The translations under genes and the position numbers were made by a program. A DNA stretch of 5,088 bases from a bacterium (GTDB lineage Bacteria > 4484-113 > JALSIF01): the NCBI GenBank assembly GCA_026981635.1, contig JALSIF010000051.1:1-5088 (forward strand), written 5' to 3'. A model generated the notes under the pieces. That model was given only the letters and a program-made list of their open reading frames with translations, was not told the origin of the DNA and did not search any database. This document shows, one piece after another, positions 1 to 5,088 of the stretch (position 1 is the stretch's first letter; each line of letters opens with the position of its first letter).

Positions 1-1998
1 GGAGATGAACTGGGGGCGGGTGGACTGGAGGTCCAGCACCCCGATGACCTCCTCCTTGGTGCCCAGGGGGATGGCCACCTCGCTTACGTGCCTGACCCCA
101 CCGGGGACGTCCTCCACGAAGCGGGGATCCAGGCGCACGTCATGGGAGATGATGGTCTTGCCCTGCTCGTAGGCACGGCCCACCAGCCCCGCCCCGAAGG
201 GTATTTCGGTGCGGGCACCGGGGGTGTCCTTGTAGAGACCCTCGCGGGTGTGGACCCAGAGAACCTTGCGCTCCCGGTCGGCAAACAGGATGGTCACATT
301 GGAGAAGTTGAACAGTCGCTGGATGTCACGGGCTGCCGCCTGGACCAGCTCATCTACCTGGAGGCTCTGCAGGGAGCGCTCGCTGAACTGGTTGATGAGG
401 TCAAAGAGCAGGTTGTTCTTGCGCTCCTGGTCAAACAGCTGGGCGTTACGCAGGGCGTTGGTGAAGAGGGTGGCCACCTGGATCATGAACTCCACCTCCT
501 GCTTGCCGAAGCTGCTCGGCTTGGTGGATTCCAGGATGAGCACACCCAGCTCCTCCTTGCGGGAGCGCAGGGCGATGATCATGAGCTCGCGGCTCTCGGG
601 GGAGGTGAAGCGATCAAAGCGCTCCTCAAACCAGCTCCCGCTCTCGTCGCGATAGGAGATGAGGTAGGGGTTTTCGCTCTTGAGGAACTGCCAGAGGTGC
701 TCATAGTCGCGCCCCAGGATTTCCCCCTCCTGCCAGTTGGACAGCCCCAAAAGGTCGGAGACCTGGGAGATGCGCAGGGTGCGCCGGTCCACCTGGGTGG
801 CAAGCACCATCACCTCGGCGTGGACCATCCGCCTGACCTGCTGGGCGGTGACCCGGAAGATGTCCTCCAGCTCCAGGGACTCGTTGATGAGCTGGCTGAT
901 CTCGTTGATGGCGGTAATCAGCTTGTTTGACTCCAGGGTCTCCTGCTCCAGGCGCTTGCGCTGGGTGATGTCACGCAGCATGACGATGACCAGGTCGTCC
1001 TCCACGTGGCGCAGAAGGCCGAGACTGACTGCCACCTCCACCGTGGTTCCGTCGGGGCGCACCAGCTCCATGTCCAGGTGGATGGGGCGCTGGTACTGGT
1101 GGAGGTTCTTGAGCCAGTAGTGGAGGCGGCGGCGGTCGTGGTCATCAAACAGGGAGAGGGGGCTCATGCCCACCAGCTGAAAGCGGGCCAGGGTGGTGAG
1201 GTCCTCGGCCTGCTCGTTCACCTCCACGATCTCCAGCCGCTCGCGGGAGATGAGGATGATCGCCTCGGTAGCCTGTTCCACCACCGAGCGGTAGCGCTGC
1301 TCCCGGCGTGCCACCTCTTCCAGGCGGTGGCGAAGCTCTGCCACCTGGGCATTCTCGGCAGTGGTCTCGTTGATCAGCATGCCGATGGCGATTCCCCGGA
1401 CCGCCGCGTCGTGGGTGAGGAAGAAGCGCACCCGGAAGTAGCGCTGTCCCTGGGGGGTGGCAAGGGCAAAGTCGTAGTAGCGCTCCCGGGTCTCACCCCC
1501 CTCGTCCAGGGAGGCCACATAGTGGACGAAGAGCTGGTAGAGCTCGGGAGAAAGGACCCGGCGGGCTTCCATCCCCCGCAGGCGGAGCTGGCCCAGCTTG
1601 TCCACCACCTCCCGGCTCACGTAGGGGCGAAGGGGAAGCGTCTTGCTGTGGCGGAGGATGGTGCCGTCGCGGGAGAGGACCAGGTAGGAGCTCACCGCCC
1701 GCTCCAGGGCGGCCTCCATGAACTCGCCCTTGCGCAGGTAGCCCTTGAGGGACTCGCCGGCAAGACGCAGGGTGAGCAGGTGGGCGAGAAAGATCAGACC
1801 GGCCACCCCCACCCCGGACCAGAAGCTCCAACTTCCGCTGAGAAAGCCGTAGTAGCCCACCGCAAGGGAAACGATCAGGCCGAAGAACCAGAGCCAGGGA
1901 CGGAGGCGGACAAACCTGGTGATGAGCTTGAGTTCAACCGGCAGGCTTCCCTCACCGCCTGATGCCGGCAGCTTGCCCAGGTTTCCCCTTACCTCCAT
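1..1998 (-). CDS. Membrane-anchored PAS/GAF sensor protein, C-terminal output domain missing (partial)
   Basis: This is a signal-sensing protein. The frame is open for 666 codons from ATG 1998 to the left edge with no stop, so the C-terminus is outside the window. Visible order: a short cytoplasmic N-terminus; two hydrophobic helices at about residues 35-53 and 57-79; a degenerate PAS-like region at about 95-212; a charged, probably coiled-coil linker at about 212-236; a PAS domain at about 234-350 ending in the typical RDITQRKRLEQE; GAF 1 at about 372-520; and GAF 2 at about 545-666, ending in the typical GVLDLQST. Such architectures usually end in a histidine kinase, a GGDEF/EAL module or a PP2C phosphatase; which one cannot be told here. 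The ATG is chosen because GGAAGGA (2008-2014) precedes it with 9-nt spacing. It lies inside the last codons of glpX (10-nt overlap), suggesting translational coupling. I see no cysteine in the 666 residues, which argues against bilin or Fe-S binding by the visible part. The ligand is unknown. Confidence 0.88.
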   Translation of the reverse strand, partial: MEVRGNLGKLPASGGEGSLPVELKLITRFVRLRPWLWFFGLIVSLAVGYYGFLSGSWSFWSGVGVAGLIFLAHLLTLRLAGESLKGYLRKGEFMEAALERAVSSYLVLSRDGTILRHSKTLPLRPYVSREVVDKLGQLRLRGMEARRVLSPELYQLFVHYVASLDEGGETRERYYDFALATPQGQRYFRVRFFLTHDAAVRGIAIGMLINETTAENAQVAELRHRLEEVARREQRYRSVVEQATEAIILISRERLEIVEVNEQAEDLTTLARFQLVGMSPLSLFDDHDRRRLHYWLKNLHQYQRPIHLDMELVRPDGTTVEVAVSLGLLRHVEDDLVIVMLRDITQRKRLEQETLESNKLITAINEISQLINESLELEDIFRVTAQQVRRMVHAEVMVLATQVDRRTLRISQVSDLLGLSNWQEGEILGRDYEHLWQFLKSENPYLISYRDESGSWFEERFDRFTSPESRELMIIALRSRKEELGVLILESTKPSSFGKQEVEFMIQVATLFTNALRNAQLFDQERKNNLLFDLINQFSERSLQSLQVDELVQAAARDIQRLFNFSNVTILFADRERKVLWVHTREGLYKDTPGARTEIPFGAGLVGRAYEQGKTIISHDVRLDPRFVEDVPGGVRHVSEVAIPLGTKEEVIGVLDLQSTRPQFIS

Positions 1999-2999
1999 AT
2001 GTGGATGTCCTTCCGCTGCTTGAGCAGGATGGAGCTCACCAGCCGGATGGTCCTTGCGCCATAGTTCATCACCAGTGAGCTCACCCTACTCCCGTGCTCA
2101 AAGAACTTGACCCCAGGGAGGAGGTCCCCGTCGGTGACCCCGCTGGCCACAAACAGCAGGCGATCCCCGGGGGCAAGGTCCTCGGTATCGTAAATTCTAT
2201 CCGGATCCGCCCCCATTTGGACCAGCCTCTCCCGCTCTCCTTCGTTTCTGGGCCGAAAGCGGGCGAGGATCCTGCCCCCCATGCACTTCAGGGCGGCAGC
2301 GGAAAGGACACCCTCGGGCGCTCCCCCAATTCCCATCACGATGTGATCGCCGGTGCCGGCGAAGGCCACCGAGACGGCGGCCGACAGGTCCCCGTCGGGA
2401 ATAAGCTTTATGCGCACTCCGGTCCTGCGCGCCTCCTCCACCAGCTCCCTGTGACGGGGGCGGTCCAGGCAGACCAGGACGATCTCGCTCACCTCCCGGT
2501 CCATCGCCTCGGCCACCCGGTGGAGGTTTTCGGCGACCGACAGGTTCATGTCTATGGCATCTGCTGCCCGGGAACCCACCATGATCTTTTCCATGTAGAT
2601 GTCGGGGGCAGATATAAGGCCGCCGGGTACGCTCACCGCAAGCACGCTGATGGCGCCGGGCCGGCCGTGGGCGCAGAGGTTGGTCCCCTCCAGGGGGTCA
2701 ACCGCGATGGCCACTTCAAGATCGGCGTCGGGGCGGCCCACCCGCTCGCCGATGTAGAGCATGGGGGCCTCGTCCCGCTCCCCCTCACCGATCACCACCG
2801 TCCCCCGAAGCTCCAGCCTCTCCAGCTCCTGGCGCATGGCCTCCACCGCCACCCGGTCGCACTCGTTTCTGTCGCCGTAGCCCATCAGGCGGGCGGCGGC
2901 GATGGCGGCCCGCTCGGTCACCCCCAGAAGCTCGCTCTCCAGCAGTTTGAACTGGTGGTCGTAGCTCTCTTCCCGAAGCGGCTCCCTTTCTGCCTCCAT
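1989..2999 (-). CDS. glpX: Fructose-1,6-bisphosphatase class II, GlpX type
   Basis: This cytoplasmic enzyme hydrolyses fructose-1,6-bisphosphate to fructose-6-phosphate and phosphate, the committed step of gluconeogenesis. At 336 aa it has the usual full length of the family. Family signatures run along its length: MGYGDRNECD (39-48), GTVVIGEGERDEAPML (66-81), AIAVDPLEGTN (97-107), DIYMEKIMVG (133-142), LDRPRH (178-183), LIPDGD (199-204), GIGGAPEGVL (223-232) and ASGVTDGDLLPGV (285-297). The metal-binding acids known from E. coli GlpX appear conserved: D43, a Glu of the GEGE motif (E72 or E74), D101, E104 and E229. It starts with ATG 4 nt after the deoC stop; GAGGA at 3011-3015 is a plausible ribosome binding site lying inside the deoC end. 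Its 3' end overlaps the sensor gene by 10 nt. No frameshift or loss of a key motif is seen. Some GlpX enzymes also accept sedoheptulose-1,7-bisphosphate, so dual activity is possible but not visible here. Confidence 0.96.
   Translation of the reverse strand: MEAEREPLREESYDHQFKLLESELLGVTERAAIAAARLMGYGDRNECDRVAVEAMRQELERLELRGTVVIGEGERDEAPMLYIGERVGRPDADLEVAIAVDPLEGTNLCAHGRPGAISVLAVSVPGGLISAPDIYMEKIMVGSRAADAIDMNLSVAENLHRVAEAMDREVSEIVLVCLDRPRHRELVEEARRTGVRIKLIPDGDLSAAVSVAFAGTGDHIVMGIGGAPEGVLSAAALKCMGGRILARFRPRNEGERERLVQMGADPDRIYDTEDLAPGDRLLFVASGVTDGDLLPGVKFFEHGSRVSSLVMNYGARTIRLVSSILLKQRKDIHIWR
2008..2014 (-). promoter_or_regulatory. Shine-Dalgarno sequence of the sensor gene, inside the glpX 3' end
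   Basis: Read on the minus strand, GGAAGGA lies 9 nt upstream of ATG 1998 and within the last codons of glpX. It supports the upstream ATG, and hence the 10-nt overlap of the two genes. No other in-frame ATG or GTG is seen before the first TM helix. Confidence 0.65.
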
Positions 3000-3003
3000 C
3001 CCC

Positions 3004-3714
3004 TCAGTCTTCCTCGGACAAGGTTTGCCTGACCAGCTGGCGGTGGGCCTCCACCAGCTCCGGCCCCCGGCTCACCCCCAGGATCTCCGCCCCGGCGCGA
3101 AACATGGCCTCGCACTCCTCCAGCGTGCGGATGCCACCGCTGGCCTTGATGCCGATCTCGCTTGCGCCCAACACCCGGCGCATGAGGCTTACCTGCTCGG
3201 GGCGGGTGGGGTTTCTGCCGTAGCCGGTTGAAGTCTTGAGGTAGCCTACCGGAAAGCCCTTGAGGTGCTCCACCACCCACTCCAGCTCCTGGTCGGTGAG
3301 GATAGGAGCCTCCACGATGAGCTTGAGCCGGCGGCTGCGCTCCCCCAAGGTCTCCACTAAAAGCTCCACCTCACGCACCAGCTTCTCTCGGTTTTTCGCC
3401 TTGATGGCATACAGGTCCAGCACCACGTCGTACTCGTCCACCCCGATCTCCTCCCCCTCGTGGATGGCAAAGAGTTTGGCGGCGGTGGTCTCCAGGCCCA
3501 GCGGGTAGGCCACCACCATGGACACCCGAAGCTGGGGGTAGTGGTGCTTGACGGTGGCCACCAGGATAGGGGGGAGACAGAGGGAGCGGAAGCCAAGCGC
3601 GAGGGCCTGTTCCACCTGCTGGCGAAGCTCATCGGGGGAGGTGTCCCGGTCCACCTTGAGGTAGGCCTGATCCAGGCGGGCGGCGAAGTCGGCGGTGGAA
3701 AGATCGCTCAGCAC
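3004..3714 (-). CDS. deoC: DeoC-type class I aldolase (probable deoxyribose-phosphate aldolase)
   Basis: The probable reaction is reversible cleavage of 2-deoxyribose-5-phosphate to glyceraldehyde-3-phosphate and acetaldehyde in deoxynucleoside catabolism, in the cytoplasm. At 236 aa it is close to the usual 210-260 aa TIM-barrel size. Catalytic residues equivalent to E. coli D102, K167 and K201 are present: D96 in EYDVVLD, K160 in YLKTSTGY (Schiff-base lysine) and K190 in IKASGGIRT. YPLGLETTAAK (70-80) and LTDQELE (139-145) also match the family. Several usually well-kept positions differ: the N-terminal DHTLLK-like motif reads DQAYLK (15-20), and the phosphate-binding end reads GVSRG (213-217) where SSG is common. 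This may be a diverged DeoC or one with a shifted substrate. The start is GTG at 3714, the only reasonable one, with no clear Shine-Dalgarno sequence. It lies 23 nt after pyrK and 4 nt before glpX. Confidence 0.88.
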   Translation of the reverse strand: MLSDLSTADFAARLDQAYLKVDRDTSPDELRQQVEQALALGFRSLCLPPILVATVKHHYPQLRVSMVVAYPLGLETTAAKLFAIHEGEEIGVDEYDVVLDLYAIKAKNREKLVREVELLVETLGERSRRLKLIVEAPILTDQELEWVVEHLKGFPVGYLKTSTGYGRNPTRPEQVSLMRRVLGASEIGIKASGGIRTLEECEAMFRAGAEILGVSRGPELVEAHRQLVRQTLSEED

Positions 3715-3730
3715 CGAACCGATTTTAGTG

Positions 3731-3741
3731 CTAGCGGCTAG
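3731..3741. repeat. 11-bp palindrome CTAGCGGCTAG at the pyrK stop
   Basis: Perfect 5-bp arms CTAGC and GCTAG flank one central base, and the pyrK stop codon lies inside. It falls mostly in the 23-nt gap between pyrK and deoC, just upstream of the deoC GTG. Two copies of the usually scarce tetramer CTAG lie within 11 bp. It is too short, and lacks a T-run, so it is not a terminator. Function unknown; it may be chance. Confidence 0.35.
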
Positions 3742-4556
3742 ACCAGGGCGGCAAAGTCAACCTCACGCAGATCCATAACCGGCCCCTCCACGCAGAGACG
3801 GCGAGGGTAGCGTCCTCCGTCGCTTCTCAGGGGCAGGTTGCACCCGTTGCACACCCCGATGGCACAGGCCATGGGCAGCTCCAGGCTCACCTGGCAGGGA
3901 AGCCCCTCGGGTAGCAGGTCAGCCAGAGCGCTAAGCATGGGGTTTGGGCCGCAGGCGTAGACCATCTGCCACTCCCCCTGCTCCAGCACCTCAGGAAGCA
4001 GGTCGGTTATGTATCCTCGGTGGCCCAGTGTGCCATCCTCGCTGGCCATGCGTGCCACCACCCCGAACTCCTCCAGCAGGCCGGGCACCAAGTCCCTGCC
4101 ACTGCGTGCTCCAAACAGGAACTCAACCCTGAGCTGGGGGGAGCTGTGGCGCATGCGGTCGTAGAGCATGAGCAGCGGTGCCACCCCCACCCCGCCAGCT
4201 ACCATGATGGCCCGCGAAACCCCCTCATGGGTGAAGGGTGTGCCCAGGGGGTAGATGGCCGGCAGCAGCTCACCCTCCCGGCGCTGGCAGAGCTGCCCGG
4301 TCCCCTCCCCCACCACCCGGTAGTAGATGGCCGCCTGGTGGGTGTCGGGCTGGTAGTCCAGGAAGGAGTAGGGCCGCCACAGCATGCGGTAGTCGCCAGG
4401 GGGGTCAACCTTGAGGTGGAGAAAGCTGCCGGGGAGGATCGGCTGATGGGGGGGAGGGGTTAGCCTTCCCCAGATGACGAAGTGCTCCGGGGCCAGCTCC
4501 ACCTGGCGGAGAACCTGAAAGAAGCCATACTGCACCGCAGGGATTATAGGTGGCAC
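3738..4556 (-). CDS. pyrK: PyrK-type dihydroorotate dehydrogenase electron-transfer subunit (FAD, [2Fe-2S], NAD-binding)
   Basis: PyrK is the subunit of class 1B dihydroorotate dehydrogenase that carries electrons from PyrD's FMN through a [2Fe-2S] cluster and FAD to NAD+, in pyrimidine synthesis. At 272 aa it is near family length. Domains in order: a ferredoxin-reductase-like FAD-binding barrel (about 10-112) with RPYSF at 61-65, VVGEGTG at 81-87 and PLGTPF at 103-108; an NAD-binding fold (about 115-215) with VAGGVGVAPLL at 119-129 and YACGPNPML at 200-208; and a C-terminal cluster domain with C231, C236, C239 (C-x4-C-x2-C) and C255 in RRLCVEGPV. The Cys spacing and the xEGPV ending fit PyrK better than NfnA/SudB-like reductases, but other redox partners remain possible because no pyrD gene is adjacent in the window. 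The first possible start is GTG 4556, since an in-frame stop lies at 4596-4598 and no other start codon intervenes. It has only a weak ribosome binding site. GTG 4535 (residue 8) is an alternative and lines up well with where PyrK proteins usually begin. First gene of the minus-strand cluster. Confidence 0.9.
   Translation of the reverse strand: MPPIIPAVQYGFFQVLRQVELAPEHFVIWGRLTPPPHQPILPGSFLHLKVDPPGDYRMLWRPYSFLDYQPDTHQAAIYYRVVGEGTGQLCQRREGELLPAIYPLGTPFTHEGVSRAIMVAGGVGVAPLLMLYDRMRHSSPQLRVEFLFGARSGRDLVPGLLEEFGVVARMASEDGTLGHRGYITDLLPEVLEQGEWQMVYACGPNPMLSALADLLPEGLPCQVSLELPMACAIGVCNGCNLPLRSDGGRYPRRLCVEGPVMDLREVDFAALV
4543..4548 (-). promoter_or_regulatory. Possible -10 element for the pyrK-deoC-glpX-sensor cluster
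   Basis: The minus strand reads TATAAT, a perfect sigma-70-type -10 hexamer, in otherwise GC-rich sequence. It sits inside the nominal pyrK frame, just after GTG 4556 and 7 nt before the in-frame GTG 4535. The position 17 bp upstream (4566-4571) reads CCAGCC, with no resemblance to a -35 box, and there is no extended -10 TG. If used, it would give a leaderless or nearly leaderless pyrK message starting near 4535. Confidence 0.3.
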
Positions 4557-4585
4557 CCTACCGCAGGCTGGGGCAGGGGTGCCTC

Positions 4586-4593
4586 GGGGGAGG
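4586..4593 (+). promoter_or_regulatory. Shine-Dalgarno sequence of the membrane-protein gene
   Basis: GGGGGAGG lies 6 nt upstream of ATG 4600 and is a strong match to the anti-Shine-Dalgarno sequence. It decides the start in favour of ATG 4600 over GTG 4636. Its last base is also the first base of the palindrome at 4593-4606, so a protein bound there would sit at the translation start region of the DNA. Confidence 0.7.
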
Positions 4594-4607
4594 TTTCACA
4601 TGAAACA
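4592..4607. promoter_or_regulatory. parS-like palindrome / possible operator in the divergent junction
   Basis: The 16 bases GGTTTCACATGAAACA contain perfect 6-bp inverted arms GTTTCA and TGAAAC (4593-4598 and 4601-4606) around the dinucleotide CA. The known chromosomal parS consensus, TGTTTCACGTGAAACA, is matched at 14 of 16 positions; the mismatches are the first base (G for T) and the central G (A here). The element is AT-rich against its surroundings. It spans the start codon of the membrane-protein gene and lies upstream of pyrK. It may be a degenerate ParB site, an operator for a transcription factor, or chance overlap with a start codon. Confidence 0.4.
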
Positions 4608-5088
4608 CCGGCGCGGGCCATATACTCACCTGCCAGTGGAGCGGCTAAGGGCGGGAAAGGAGTGGCTCTCCGGAGCGCTTGAGCTGACCGGCTATTTCTG
4701 GCGCTACTGGTTCAGGCCCCCCCTGCTTCCGGTGCTGCTCATCGTGGTGGTGATGGTGGAGTTCTTCCTGGTGATCCGCTCCTCCTCCCCTCTGACGGTA
4801 AAGACCCTGCTCATGGTTGTTGCCATCGGGGCTCTGCTCATGCCCATTGGCATAAGCCAGCCCTTCCCCTCTCCTCTGGCCCGCTCGCGGAGGGACCTGG
4901 AGGAGTTCTTCGCCGCCTGCCGCTACCTGCCCAGCCAGGTTCTCTTCGCCATGACCTCAAGCGCCCTGCTTCCCCTCCTGGGTGTGGCGGTGGGGGGGCT
5001 TTTGATCCCCTTCCTCTGGTGGGGGGCGGGCTTCTTTGAGCCGGTCCCCTTTGACCACCGCTTCTACGTCTCTCCCCGCTTCCACCCC
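4600..5088 (+). CDS. Unrecognised polytopic membrane protein (partial, N-terminal 163 residues)
   Basis: I do not recognise this protein. The frame is open from ATG 4600 to the right edge, so the C-terminus is missing. A basic N-terminus (MKHRRG) leads into an amphipathic stretch rich in Trp and Tyr (residues 22-38). Three hydrophobic segments follow: about 41-59 (very Val/Leu rich, with an internal Glu at 54), about 66-85, and about 113-143. A charged loop, ARSRRDLEEFFAACRYL (94-110), lies between the second and third. This pattern fits a multi-spanning inner-membrane protein; the charged loop before TM3 is loosely reminiscent of ABC-type permeases, but no signature supports that name. The start is backed by GGGGGAGG at 4586-4593 with 6-nt spacing. 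GTG 4636 (residue 13) is a weaker alternative. It diverges from pyrK with only 43 nt between the two nominal start codons. Confidence 0.8.
   Translation, partial: MKHRRGPYTHLPVERLRAGKEWLSGALELTGYFWRYWFRPPLLPVLLIVVVMVEFFLVIRSSSPLTVKTLLMVVAIGALLMPIGISQPFPSPLARSRRDLEEFFAACRYLPSQVLFAMTSSALLPLLGVAVGGLLIPFLWWGAGFFEPVPFDHRFYVSPRFHP

Noticed and set aside
1493-1831. 112-residue minus-strand frame within the sensor gene
   Set aside because: Out-of-frame translation of the sensor, proline/arginine-rich and without features; the true frame runs through unbroken.
88-1962. Long plus-strand open frames (88-930 and 1006-1962) opposite the sensor gene
   Set aside because: They are antisense shadows of a GC-rich coding region; the translations are low-complexity, rich in G, H, L and A, with no domain pattern, while the minus-strand frame gives clear PAS and GAF motifs.
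2094-3032. 312-residue plus-strand open frame opposite glpX
   Set aside because: It mirrors the glpX codons exactly; its translation is His/Gly/Pro-rich with no recognisable motif, while the minus strand is an unmistakable GlpX.
2918-3280. 120-residue minus-strand frame spanning the deoC/glpX junction
   Set aside because: It overlaps both real genes in another frame and encodes Gly/Pro/Arg-rich sequence with no motif.
3700-3745. Possible terminator hairpin between pyrK and deoC (GCTAGCAC...GTGCTGAG on the minus strand)
   Set aside because: The perfect stem is only about 5 bp with a 13-nt loop and no following T-run, and it overlaps the deoC start, so a transcription terminator is not supported.
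4020-4463. 147-residue plus-strand open frame opposite pyrK
   Set aside because: Antisense shadow; no ribosome binding site or family motif, and PyrK motifs on the other strand cover the same bases.
4545-4550. Plus-strand TATAGG as a -10 box for the membrane-protein gene
   Set aside because: Only four of six positions match and no -35-like hexamer lies 16-18 bp upstream.

Overview
The window is GC-rich (by eye about 60-65 % GC) bacterial DNA with almost no non-coding space. Four genes lie head to tail on the minus strand, with a fifth, incomplete gene diverging from them on the plus strand at the right edge. Codon choice is typical of a GC-rich genome (CTG/CTC Leu, GAG Glu, some AGG Arg). 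An NAD-dependent-type PyrK electron-transfer subunit together with a class II fructose-1,6-bisphosphatase (GlpX) fits a GC-rich Firmicute or a similar anaerobic or thermophilic lineage. The sequence does not settle the taxon.

Layout from right to left, in the direction of transcription of the minus-strand cluster: (1) 4556-3738, a PyrK-type FAD/[2Fe-2S] electron-transfer subunit; (2) 3714-3004, a DeoC-type class I aldolase; (3) 2999-1989, GlpX; (4) 1998 to the left edge, a membrane-anchored multidomain sensor (two TM helices, a degenerate PAS-like region, a PAS domain, two GAF domains) whose output domain lies outside the window. The gaps are 23 nt, 4 nt and a 10-nt overlap, and no terminator is visible between genes, so a single operon is the simplest reading. 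The fifth gene, from 4600 to the right edge on the plus strand, encodes the N-terminal part of an unrecognised polytopic membrane protein.

The biochemistry is a mix of pyrimidine/nucleoside metabolism and sugar phosphates. PyrK would pass electrons between dihydroorotate dehydrogenase and NAD+. DeoC cleaves deoxyribose-5-phosphate to glyceraldehyde-3-phosphate and acetaldehyde. GlpX commits fructose-1,6-bisphosphate to gluconeogenesis. The sensor is tied to glpX by overlapping reading frames, but what it senses and controls cannot be read here.

The most notable non-coding signal is a 14-bp interrupted palindrome in the divergent junction (4593-4606). It overlaps the start codon of the membrane-protein gene and matches the 16-bp ParB-binding parS consensus at 14 of 16 positions. 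It could be a degenerate parS site or an operator for the divergent pair. I found no CRISPR array, tRNA, rRNA or insertion sequence, and no convincing evidence of a wholly new system.
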